Below are positions 1-5,785 of a stretch of DNA of 8,344 bases, one piece after another. Source of the DNA: JAKAFX01 sp043196285 (GTDB taxonomy: Archaea > Thermoplasmatota > Thermoplasmata > Thermoplasmatales > Thermoplasmataceae). The notes under the pieces are model-generated. The model was not told where the DNA came from and did no database searches. It was given only the letters and a program-made list of their open reading frames with translations. Where the stretch lies: positions 1 through 8,344 of the forward strand of contig JBBYJL010000059.1 in the NCBI GenBank assembly GCA_043196285.1. The letters run 5' to 3'. Position 1 is the first letter of the stretch; every line of letters begins with the position of its first letter. The position numbers and the translations under genes are program-made.

Positions 1-1
1 T

Positions 2-313
2 TCAAAATTAAAGGGTACAGATCATCATGAATCATACAAGACATTCACTGGACAGCTTGATGCAGTAATCATGGAAAACAGGAATCCTGCCGGGATCAGG
101 GCGGCGAAAATAATTATGCATGCTTACGGGAAACGGGAATAGCATCTGTTCGCGCAGAATCATGATGGCACTATACCGATGACGAACAATGGCATAGAAC
201 AATTTTTCCGAAGAATTCGAAGGTGTGTGAGGAAGAGGTATGGTAACATTGCAACTGGGAAACATATGCTTATGGACACTGCAAAGGAGAAGATGATGAA
301 GGAGGAACTGTGA
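2..313 (+). pseudogene. Decayed C-terminal part of a DDE-type transposase
   Basis: One frame enters from the left edge and reads to TGA at 311-313, interrupted by an in-frame TAG at 140-142. After the TAG it reads TNNGIEQFFRRIRR, then VRKRYGNIATGKHMLM. An Asn-Asn-x-Ile-Glu followed by a basic Phe-Phe-Arg-Arg-Ile-Arg run is typical of the last catalytic Glu region of DDE transposases; the exact IS family cannot be named. The same frame stays protein-like after the TGA (about 24 codons from 314, NDPYTNEVMNAAYADH, to a TGA near 386), so the first TGA may also be a degenerative stop. The N-terminus lies outside the window. TAG readthrough as pyrrolysine is unlikely, because an intact gene nearby ends in TAG at 5190. 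This is most likely a dead insertion-sequence remnant. Confidence 0.6.
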
Positions 314-460
314 AATGATCCATACACCAATGAAGTGATGAATGCAGCTTATGCAGATCATCAAAAAGCATCAACCGATGGAGGCTGAAGAGCCAAAGAC
401 ATGACAGGTAATTGCCGCCATATGATCCTTGATACAGCTGAGGGAACTTCAGAGCACACT
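314..460. other. Gene-poor stretch between transposase remnant and SIS gene
   Basis: Apart from about 24 codons that continue the transposase frame (to about 388), I see no convincing coding signal, RNA gene or repeat. The minus-strand open frames here have no recognisable motifs and look like chance frames. Confidence 0.4.
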
Positions 461-487
461 CGGACATTAAACTAAATAAACATAAAG
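461..487 (+). promoter_or_regulatory. Probable promoter of the SIS-domain gene
   Basis: An AT-rich run, ATTAAACTAAATAAACATAAA, contains a TATA-like core at 473-480. Initiation about 25 nt downstream would fall near 500-505, leaving a short leader before the ATG at 516. A GTGATC element at 502-507 could serve as Shine-Dalgarno, 8 nt before the start. Confidence 0.45.
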
Positions 488-515
488 ATATGAATCATGA
501 AGTGATCAATTCTGA

Positions 516-1547
516 ATGACAGATGATATCCCAGAAAAAAGAAGTGGACACCCGTACATCATGTATGAGATGCTGATGAAATCACCGAAGGCAATGATTC
601 AGTCTGCAAAACAGTTTACTGGCATCGATGTAGAAGGGACTAAGTTCCCTGTCTTTCTGACGGGAAATGGTACGTCTTACCATGCTGAGATGATCGCATC
701 ATACCCTTTTCGCGATGAAAGGATTAAACTTTCACAGGCCTTTGAGCTCCTCAATTATTGCGAGCCAAAGGGTACAATAGCTGGTCTTTCCCACACTGGA
801 AAGACTGAGTCTACGGTCAGTGCTGTCAGAAAGCATGCAAAAGGAAACTTTACCATAGGTGTGTCCTATGCGGCAGGATCGCCACTGTTGAACGCCGTGG
901 ATCTGCCCTTACTTATACATCAGGAACCCGATAGGTCACTTTGCAACACTATGTCCTTCTTTGGTGGATCCATGGCAATGTATTGCCTCTTGCGCTCGAT
1001 CACCGGAAAAACCCCAAAAGAGCCGTCGGAATTAGCAGAATCTTTCGAAAAGGCATTCCCAAAAACTGGCCAGCAGTCGGTAAAAATAGTTGATGATCTC
1101 GCTATTCCAGACAAGATCTTTGTCCTAGGTGCAGGGCCTAACCTAGCTTCCGCGAGAGAAACCGCACAGAAGATAAAGGAAGCCAGCCACATTTTCAGCG
1201 AGGGGATTGAACTCGAGGAGTTCAATCATGGTTGCACCTCACTGATTGATTCAAAGTCTCTCCTGATCATATACTCATCAGAACGTGTGGCAAAGCGGGA
1301 GGAGGACATAGTGAGGGCATGCAGGTCAACTGGCACCCGGGTAATAACCATAAATGGATCTTCTGATCTCAATCTGGATATAGATGTACTGGACGAAGCG
1401 CATTCGCCGTTTAACTATATCTCTGCAGGGTATTTCATTGCTTATTATCTTGCGTTGAAATCTGGCGTAAATCCAGATCTTTTGAGGTTTGATGAGCCAG
1501 GGTATCGCGAGTATGACAGCATAGTATTTCCACCAGGTAGCCACTAA
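516..1547 (+). CDS. SIS-domain sugar isomerase/deaminase, GlmS isomerase-like (no glutaminase domain)
   Basis: This 343-aa protein has two SIS (sugar isomerase) domains, at about residues 46-165 and 200-320. In the first, GNGTSYH (50-56) and SHTGKTEST (92-100) match the phosphosugar-binding loops of GlmS. In the second, VLGAGPNLASARETAQKIKE (from residue 203) and ELEEFNHG (232-239) correspond to the GlmS segment containing ELKHGP. The N-terminus (HPYIMYEMLMKSP) aligns with the start of the GlmS isomerase half, so the Cys-type glutaminase domain is absent as a whole rather than lost by frameshift. Family members handle amino-sugar phosphates (glucosamine-6-phosphate deaminase/isomerase, fructosamine-6-phosphate deglycase, AgaS-like). 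The substrate cannot be read from sequence. The protein is cytosolic, with no signal peptide or membrane span. The ATG at 516 follows a GTGATC element. The gene stands alone between decayed sequences and has no operon partner here. Confidence 0.85.
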   Translation: MTDDIPEKRSGHPYIMYEMLMKSPKAMIQSAKQFTGIDVEGTKFPVFLTGNGTSYHAEMIASYPFRDERIKLSQAFELLNYCEPKGTIAGLSHTGKTESTVSAVRKHAKGNFTIGVSYAAGSPLLNAVDLPLLIHQEPDRSLCNTMSFFGGSMAMYCLLRSITGKTPKEPSELAESFEKAFPKTGQQSVKIVDDLAIPDKIFVLGAGPNLASARETAQKIKEASHIFSEGIELEEFNHGCTSLIDSKSLLIIYSSERVAKREEDIVRACRSTGTRVITINGSSDLNLDIDVLDEAHSPFNYISAGYFIAYYLALKSGVNPDLLRFDEPGYREYDSIVFPPGSH

Positions 1548-1680
1548 CAAATTATGGCCAGAAGACATGTGATCCGGAGTGCAATTCGCAAAGTTTAGTT
1601 ATGCGGCAGATGCCTGATTCAGCTTGGTAAAGAGTTGCCTGTTTACCAATTACCTTGCAACAACTCAGGTATAGAATGAT
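1548..1680. other. Intergenic stretch downstream of the SIS gene
   Basis: No coding signal is visible. There are two weak hairpin possibilities: GGTAAA/TTTACC within about 1626-1648, and GAGTTG/CAACTC over 1632-1666. They overlap, so they would be mutually exclusive. Neither is followed by a T tract, so I do not call a terminator. Confidence 0.35.
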
Positions 1681-1802
1681 ATGATCTCGCTAAGAGATGA
1701 TCCGAAGGAGATTTTTGGGAAAAGCTCCTCACAGAGGAGGACAGGATCCCTTACATGCTGACTCCACTTATTTCAAAGGCAGAATGCATGACTATTGATT
1801 AA
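1681..1802 (+). pseudogene. Possible short frameshifted gene remnant
   Basis: The frame from ATG at 1681 reads MISLRDDPKEIF. The next frame then reads WEKLLTEEDRIPYMLT and on to a TAA at 1800-1802. The switch falls in a run of five T's at 1712-1716, which would make a one-base indel there simple. The joined reading is a soluble, charged peptide of about 40 residues with no family I recognise. The evidence is only that both halves look protein-like and meet at a homopolymer. It may be a remnant of a longer gene, or chance. Confidence 0.25.
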
Positions 1803-2087
1803 TGATCCTGAGAATTTCATCCAGCAGCTTCTTCGTTCTGTCGGGATCATATGTCCGCATTATTGATGGGAGGTCTCCCTGCACCCCTCTTCCTTTCAGT
1901 CATCCTGGAAGATGCGATATTCACAACGTCACGCATGCTTTCCAGTATATCCGCAATCTCGTATCGGTGCCTTATCGTAATCAGACCGGTTCCTTTCCAC
2001 ATGATCCCTCTTCTTGTATGTGAAGAATCGATTCCTCGCCGAATTGGCAAGATTCTTCAGATCTACTCCACATAATGAATGGAGTGA
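1792..2087 (-). pseudogene. Decayed minus-strand gene spread over three frames
   Basis: Reading down the minus strand, three consecutive frames join into one plausible protein. From 2087 to about 1965 it reads LKNLANSARNRFFTYKKRD then HVERNRSDYDKAPI. From about 1966 to 1898 a second frame reads RYEIADILESMRDVVNIASS then RMT. From about 1893 to a TAG at 1794-1792 a third frame reads GRGVQGDLPSIMRTYDPD then RTKKLLDEILRIINQ. Two indels, near 1960-1966 and 1890-1900, would restore a single frame. The composite ends with an amphipathic helix, as real C-termini often do. No start codon is visible, so the 5' end is probably truncated. I do not recognise the family. The last few bases overlap the convergent plus-strand remnant. 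Confidence 0.4.
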
Positions 2088-2377
2088 TCATACTGTTCCA
2101 GTTCCCGGAAAAGACTGATCACAACATGGTGAACAAATTCATGCAGAAATTCTATGGGCAGGATTCCACTTCATGGAAAGGCGGATACAGGTATCACAGG
2201 CATGGTTTTCTTGAGGATATCCCTCATAGAGAGCTTCTCTGTGGGGTGATCATACTCAGGATCGAGGATAAGGATAGAGTACCGGACTTCCTTGGGAAGT
2301 ATGTCCTCACGTCACATGTGAGGGAAATCAAGCTTGCTGCAGACGACGAAAAGAAGCTTGGAAAGTATCACGAATAA
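2075..2377 (+). CDS. Small archaeal protein of unknown function
   Basis: A 100-aa soluble protein. It opens with a hydrophobic strand (VIILFQFPEKTDHN), followed by a Tyr/His/Arg-rich centre (KGGYRYHRHGFLEDIPHREL). A second strand (GVIILR) leads to an acidic/basic tail ending in DEKKLGKYHE. I have an impression of similar ~90-110-aa archaeal hypothetical proteins with the pattern strand, K-Y-R-Y-x-R-x-G-x-L-D-x-I-P-H, G-V-I-I-V; this is recall and was not checked. No catalytic motif or membrane span is visible. The ATG at 2075 is the first start in the frame and no strong Shine-Dalgarno precedes it. The gene lies head-to-head with the decayed minus-strand gene and is followed by a T-rich terminator, so it is probably monocistronic. 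Confidence 0.65.
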   Translation: MNGVIILFQFPEKTDHNMVNKFMQKFYGQDSTSWKGGYRYHRHGFLEDIPHRELLCGVIILRIEDKDRVPDFLGKYVLTSHVREIKLAADDEKKLGKYHE

Positions 2378-2390
2378 TCTTGTCCCAAAG

Positions 2391-2407
2391 CCACTTTTTT
2401 GATTTTA
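2391..2407 (+). terminator. T-rich archaeal terminator after the 100-aa gene
   Basis: A run of six T's at 2395-2400, followed by TTTT at 2403-2406, starts 17 nt after the stop codon. This is the usual form of archaeal intrinsic termination, which does not need a hairpin. Confidence 0.5.
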
Positions 2408-2480
2408 ATATACATAATTCCAGACTGCTTACTTGAATGATGTTTTACCTAAAAAAGGAGCTGGGATCTGTTGATTCTAT

Positions 2481-2517
2481 CGAAAGTTTAAAAACGGTAT
2501 CCTTTTGTGTATATAAC
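2481..2517 (+). promoter_or_regulatory. Strong BRE/TATA element far upstream of secE, with a second TATA-like site
   Basis: CGAAAGTTTAAAAACGG (2481-2497) is a near-textbook archaeal BRE plus TATA box. A second element, GTATATAAC, lies at 2509-2517. They predict starts near 2512 and 2540, which is 130-155 nt ahead of secE. That is a long leader for an archaeon that seems to favour short leaders, so they may drive a separate short transcript (see findings). Confidence 0.45.
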
Positions 2518-2627
2518 ACCGTCGCCTTCCTACCGGGTGCATCTATTATCTCCGGTTCTTATTATGACTAAAAAAAGAACGCGTGGAATAGAAAACCGAG
2601 TACTAAACGTTTTATGATCATCACTCC

Positions 2628-2640
2628 AAAAAGATTTATT
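2628..2640 (+). promoter_or_regulatory. Proximal promoter of the secE-spt5 operon
   Basis: AAAAAGATTTATT has a purine-rich BRE-like half followed by a TATA-like core (2633-2640). It is centred about 31 nt before the secE ATG. Initiation would fall at about 2660-2666, giving a leaderless or nearly leaderless mRNA. No Shine-Dalgarno precedes secE, which agrees with this. Confidence 0.45.
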
Positions 2641-2667
2641 CAACGATATACTTTAAGTTAAGTATTC

Positions 2668-2889
2668 ATGGCAGTAGAAGATAAATTGGTTGAGGTTCAA
2701 GATAGGATTGAACGCAAGATTGGAGGAATCGGGAAGGGCAAGTACGCCAGAATAGTTAAAATGGCGAGAAAACCAACAAAAGATGAGTATATAAAGGTCC
2801 TACTGATTACAGGATTTGGTATAACGCTGCTGGGCCTTCTGGGCTTCGTTATTTATTTGATAATGGGTGTTTATATCAAAGTTCCATAA
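2668..2889 (+). CDS. secE: Preprotein translocase subunit SecE (Sec61 gamma)
   Basis: A 73-aa single-span membrane protein. The N-terminus (1-25) is an amphipathic charged helix. It is followed by KMARKPTKDEYIKV (31-44), the conserved cytosolic hinge of archaeal SecE/Sec61-gamma, and one transmembrane segment at about 43-66 (LLITGFGITLLGLLGFVIYL). Length and layout fit the archaeal family, which usually has 55-75 residues. SecE clamps the two halves of SecY in the plasma-membrane translocon. It is the first gene of the operon, starts at ATG 2668 without a Shine-Dalgarno, and is followed 9 nt later by spt5. The secE-spt5 (secE-nusG) pairing is a long-known arrangement in archaea and bacteria and supports both assignments. 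Confidence 0.93.
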   Translation: MAVEDKLVEVQDRIERKIGGIGKGKYARIVKMARKPTKDEYIKVLLITGFGITLLGLLGFVIYLIMGVYIKVP

Positions 2890-2898
2890 GGTGTACTT

Positions 2899-3774
2899 AT
2901 GACAGAAAATTTAGAGAAGACAGGTTGGATGGAAGTTGATACTAGTGATCGGGTGTTAGGTTGTGGAAGGGAATATGATATACCGATTTCAATCAAGAAT
3001 ACGCATGCTACAAAACGAAAATTCAAGATTTCATTGAGTGAAAACCTATCCCAGAGAGATGCGGGAATAGAATGGAGCGTTTCGTTGACTAATGGTAAGA
3101 CTGCATCGGTGAGTTTTTCAAGCCAAGAAACGAATCCGGTAGAGGAAACCGTAGATATAGATGGTGACTCTGTCAAGAGAGTTCTCCTCAAGGTTACCAC
3201 CCCGAGAGGTGGTTTCGACGGTGACAGCTGCAAACTTAGTGTGAGTGTATCAAGTGAGGATCAACTGAACAGGCAGGACTTCAATCTTAATTTTACATTG
3301 CGTCCTGTAATTATTGCCGTAAAGACGACCGTTGGAAATGAGTTTCAGGTATCCCTTGATCTTTCCAACAGGAGCCTGAAGAACAAGGATGAACGGAAAC
3401 TTCCTCAGGATGTTCCACAAGAAGTTATATCCATTATGTCGTCGCGTGACTTGAAGGGTTATGTGTTCGTTGAGACCATGCACCCTGATCTGGTGGAAGC
3501 AATAGCTAAGGGTATCAGAGGCTTCAAGGGAATAGTGGAAGGAGACATTTCATTCTCCGAGATCGAGCACTACCTCACGCCGAAACCAGCGGTGACTGGG
3601 CTAGATCTCGGTGCATTTGTTGAGCTGGTTGATGGGCCGTTCAAAGGAGAAAAGGCAAAAATAATGTCGATTGACCAGAACAAGGAGGAGGTCACTGTGC
3701 AGCTTGTTGAATCAATGGTACCTATTCCTGTTACAGTAAGAGCAGAAGCAATAAGGGTCCTGGATAAGAGATAA
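2899..3774 (+). CDS. spt5: Transcription elongation factor Spt5 (NusG) with an extra N-terminal beta-rich domain
   Basis: A 291-aa protein. Residues about 137-228 form the NGN domain, which binds the RNA polymerase clamp: it opens with IIAVKTTVGNEFQV and contains GYVFVETMHPDLVEAIAKGI and GFKGIVEG. Residues about 236-288 form the KOW domain (GAFVELVDGPFKGEKAKI), which contacts ribosomal or other partners. Most archaeal Spt5 proteins are only about 145-155 aa. Here residues 1-135 are an additional strand-rich region with alternating hydrophobic residues (DIPISIKN, KFKISLSE, ASVSFSS, LSVSVSS) that looks like an Ig-like or CARDB-like sandwich. It has no signal peptide or membrane span. Cys22 and Cys111 are its only cysteines. 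The start is set by GGTG at 2890-2893, 5 nt before the ATG. The gene lies directly downstream of secE, as is usual. Spt5 identity is firm; the role of the extension is unknown. Confidence 0.92.
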   Translation: MTENLEKTGWMEVDTSDRVLGCGREYDIPISIKNTHATKRKFKISLSENLSQRDAGIEWSVSLTNGKTASVSFSSQETNPVEETVDIDGDSVKRVLLKVTTPRGGFDGDSCKLSVSVSSEDQLNRQDFNLNFTLRPVIIAVKTTVGNEFQVSLDLSNRSLKNKDERKLPQDVPQEVISIMSSRDLKGYVFVETMHPDLVEAIAKGIRGFKGIVEGDISFSEIEHYLTPKPAVTGLDLGAFVELVDGPFKGEKAKIMSIDQNKEEVTVQLVESMVPIPVTVRAEAIRVLDKR

Positions 3775-3782
3775 TACATAAG

Positions 3783-5192
3783 ATGAAGCTGAAGACAAAG
3801 TCAAAGGAAAGTCAGAAAGAGTTTGTCCGGAATTTAAAGTCGCTTTACGAAGACCCTTTGAGGATCATCCCAGACTGTATCGAAAAAGGATTCATGTGTC
3901 ATTTTGAAGGATACAAGAAAAAGCTGGAAAAAATTTCAGAGTCTGGTGATTTTGATAAATATGACAAATCTTCTGACCAGTTTTTAAGAGGAATTGCTGA
4001 AAGCCACAGAATTCTTGAAAATGAGAGCGTTCCTCTAATGGGCTTTGTAAGCACACCTTATGGAAAGGTTGAATATGCCAGAAGAGGCGAGGCTGATGAA
4101 TCGGTTCTAGCTGGCATTCAGAATTATGATGATGACATATGGAGAATGCTGGCATTCTCTTCAATTATAAAAACAAGGAACGTAAAGCTATTTTCATCAC
4201 AGAATTTTTACCTTGCAACATGCAAGGGGAATGCACCACCCCGGGAATTCTACGAAGATGTACTTAAGGAAGAGGGGATCGGTTACTCACTAAAAGATGA
4301 TATCATTTGTATTGGTAGCACAGGTGATCATTTTGAGATCAGACATCTTGCTGGCCCTCCATTATACGTTTTTGAAGATTCTGTTTATAATACTATATTC
4401 AGGATCATAAAGCATGTTCTGGCTAAGGACGTGATTCACGATTTTTCACTAAAATATGATTACCTGCAGGAGTACACCTCCAAAATACCTGACGATATAT
4501 TTTACAAATACTTTGATGGAAGGGTTGACGACAGAACTTTTCTTAGAAGCCTTAGGATTTTCAGAATGGATGAGGCGGCTAAGAAGGGCGTGTTTTTCGT
4601 GGCAGGGAAACCTTACAAGAGTGTGGATGAACTGATGGCACTGTTTCCGGAACTTAAAGATCTCTCAAGCGTTAGAAATGGGATCAGTTCAATGGGGAAA
4701 GGTATAATAATGGATGATCCCAGCGAAAGGAAAATTCTGGAGATATTATGGAACAGCCACTCTAATGAGATTTTGCAGGAGATGTTCCCCGGTAGCAAAC
4801 CTGAGGATTACAGATCATTGAAAGGAAATCCTATGGAACAGATACAGACAATGAGAAACAGGCTAAGGAGCCTTGAAGTTGACGAGAAGGTGGTAATCAG
4901 GCCATGGTCTGATAATTCAAGGTATCTTATAGAAACGGTTATGGCTTTTTACAAGAAAGGGGCTGACTTTGCAAAGAAATTTGGCGAGAGCGAAGCGATT
5001 ACGCCCATCAAGAAATCAATATTCTGCGCCCTTCTAATAGCGATTGATGGAACTATCGGAAACAGGGAATGGATGTTCTCAAAAGACGAGAAAGCCCTTG
5101 GAATACAGATTTCGACGCTATTGTCAGAATTACTGAAAACCCCAGAGAAATCTGCAGAGATTGCAGATATGCTTAAGGCGTATATACCGTAG
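3783..5192 (+). CDS. Unrecognised 469-aa protein in the secE-spt5 operon
   Basis: I do not recognise a family. The protein is soluble, mixed alpha/beta and rich in Lys, Asp and Glu, with no signal peptide, membrane span, P-loop, zinc-binding cluster or obvious catalytic motif. The N-terminus is basic and helical (MKLKTKSKESQKEFVRNLKS). Residues 85-230 are aromatic-rich (VPLMGFVSTPYGKVEYARR; FYLATCKGNAPPREFYEDV; HLAGPPLYVFED). Residues 265-370 are mostly helical, with SVRNGISSMGKGIIMDDPSE near 296. Residues 375-469 form a helical C-terminal domain (YLIETVMAFYKKGADFAKKF; IFCALLIAIDGTI). It starts 8 nt after spt5 with no clear Shine-Dalgarno, so translation is probably coupled, and ends in TAG 8 nt before the PUA gene. 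Position between a transcription factor and an RNA-binding protein suggests an information-processing role; this is inference. It is an intact, full-length frame with base composition like its neighbours. Confidence 0.8.
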   Translation: MKLKTKSKESQKEFVRNLKSLYEDPLRIIPDCIEKGFMCHFEGYKKKLEKISESGDFDKYDKSSDQFLRGIAESHRILENESVPLMGFVSTPYGKVEYARRGEADESVLAGIQNYDDDIWRMLAFSSIIKTRNVKLFSSQNFYLATCKGNAPPREFYEDVLKEEGIGYSLKDDIICIGSTGDHFEIRHLAGPPLYVFEDSVYNTIFRIIKHVLAKDVIHDFSLKYDYLQEYTSKIPDDIFYKYFDGRVDDRTFLRSLRIFRMDEAAKKGVFFVAGKPYKSVDELMALFPELKDLSSVRNGISSMGKGIIMDDPSERKILEILWNSHSNEILQEMFPGSKPEDYRSLKGNPMEQIQTMRNRLRSLEVDEKVVIRPWSDNSRYLIETVMAFYKKGADFAKKFGESEAITPIKKSIFCALLIAIDGTIGNREWMFSKDEKALGIQISTLLSELLKTPEKSAEIADMLKAYIP

Positions 5193-5200
5193 GTGTGATC

Positions 5201-5674
5201 ATGGCTAGACATTATATCTCCAAAAAGGATGCCAAAACGGTATTGGAAAAGCTGAATGCAGTTGATATCAAACTTGGTGATTCTTCTGAAATAGAGGTTG
5301 ATGACAGGAAGGATCTCAAACTCTACTACAAGTCGAAGAAAGCGATAGGATTTGAAGGATCTGATGGCCTATTTATTCCGTCATTGTTTGTCCTCAACTC
5401 AGCCATGCCGACCAGTTGGTTCATCACTGTTGATGATGGGGCAATTCCCCATCTTATGAACGGTGCGGATCTCTTTGCCCAGGGCATCGTCGACATTGAT
5501 ATGAAAATAACGGAGGATCACATCGTTTTCGTAAGAAACAAGAAAGGTGTATTCTTCGCTGTCGGAAGGACTGTAAGAAGCGCAACTGAAATTATGGCTG
5601 ACAAAAAAGGTATAGCGGCTAAGCTTCTGCATTATGCACAGGATTCGATATATAATATCTATGCAGTGCAATAA
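5201..5674 (+). CDS. Archaeal PUA-domain RNA-binding protein (MCT-1/Tma20-like)
   Basis: A 157-aa protein. Residues 1-70 form a small N-terminal domain of the kind found ahead of PUA in archaeal proteins and in eukaryotic MCT-1/Tma20. Residues about 73-150 are a PUA domain, recognisable from WFITVDDGAIPHLMNGADLF (73-92), FFAVGR (118-123), the SATEIMADKKG loop and the terminal H-x-x-x-D. PUA domains bind structured RNA. Related eukaryotic proteins act in ribosome recycling and initiation, while the archaeal role is not settled. I choose ATG 5201 over an in-frame GTG at 5195, because GGTG (5192-5195) is then a Shine-Dalgarno 5 nt away, and the upstream TAG ends at 5192. It is the last gene of the secE operon. 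The length of about 155 aa is normal for the family. Confidence 0.88.
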   Translation: MARHYISKKDAKTVLEKLNAVDIKLGDSSEIEVDDRKDLKLYYKSKKAIGFEGSDGLFIPSLFVLNSAMPTSWFITVDDGAIPHLMNGADLFAQGIVDIDMKITEDHIVFVRNKKGVFFAVGRTVRSATEIMADKKGIAAKLLHYAQDSIYNIYAVQ

Positions 5675-5713
5675 ACCGTTCTGAATAGAGATAATTTTAA
5701 TGATCTTCATAAA

Positions 5714-5732
5714 TGCCTTTTTATACCTTTTC
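5714..5732 (+). terminator. T-rich terminator of the secE-spt5 operon
   Basis: The stretch GCCTTTTTATACCTTTTC, about 40 nt after the PUA stop codon, has two T runs typical of archaeal termination. Part of it (TTTTTATA) is also TATA-like, so a weak alternative promoter for prpD is possible. Confidence 0.4.
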
Positions 5733-5736
5733 GAAG

Positions 5737-5749
5737 TTGAACTGTTCAA
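5737..5749. promoter_or_regulatory. Perfect 13-bp palindrome abutting the prpD promoter (candidate operator)
   Basis: TTGAAC-T-GTTCAA is a perfect inverted repeat with a one-base centre. It ends one base before the purine-rich BRE position (5750-5758) of the prpD TATA box. A dimeric helix-turn-helix regulator bound here would touch TBP/TFB, either activating or blocking. No regulator gene is present in the window. Confidence 0.5.
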
Positions 5750-5767
5750 GAAACACTATTTATATAT
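5750..5767 (+). promoter_or_regulatory. BRE/TATA promoter of the prp operon
   Basis: GAAACAC (BRE-like) followed by TATTTATATAT, with the TATA core at 5759-5767, is a strong archaeal promoter. Its spacing puts the start of transcription at about 5785-5790, on the prpD ATG itself. This fits a leaderless mRNA and the lack of any Shine-Dalgarno before 5786. Confidence 0.65.
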
Positions 5768-5785
5768 CGCTAATATTTTGTAAAA

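Noticed and set aside
140..142. TAG in the transposase frame as a pyrrolysine codon
   Set aside because: The 469-aa gene uses TAG as its natural stop (5190-5192), no methanogen genes are present, and the frame also meets a TGA. Decay is simpler.
1847..2050. The 67-codon minus-strand frame as an intact gene
   Set aside because: It has no ATG at its start, its first ~25 codons are not protein-like, and the better reading is a composite of three frames.
1802..2075. Plus-strand frames of 73-74 codons over 1802-2075
   Set aside because: They are opposite the decayed gene and have Ser/Cys/Pro-rich compositions typical of antisense shadows. No motif or ribosome-binding site was seen.
2081..2249. 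GTGATCATACT occurs twice (about 2081 and 2236) as a possible repeat or operator
   Set aside because: Both copies are in the same coding frame and encode Val-Ile-Ile-Leu strands of the 100-aa protein. No further copies or regular spacing were seen.
2430..2490. C/D-box guide RNA: AATGATG near 2434 resembles box C
   Set aside because: No CUGA box D at proper spacing and no terminal stem.
2510..2580. tRNA-like stems in the secE upstream region
   Set aside because: The ACCGG/CCGGT and GTTCTT/AAGAAC pairings overlap and do not form a cloverleaf; there is no GTTCRANNC T-loop. Kept only as a possible small RNA or leader.
5195..5200. GTG at 5195 as start of the PUA protein (adding Met-Ile)
   Set aside because: It would consume the GGTG Shine-Dalgarno. 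ATG 5201 has the correct spacing and gives the usual N-terminus.
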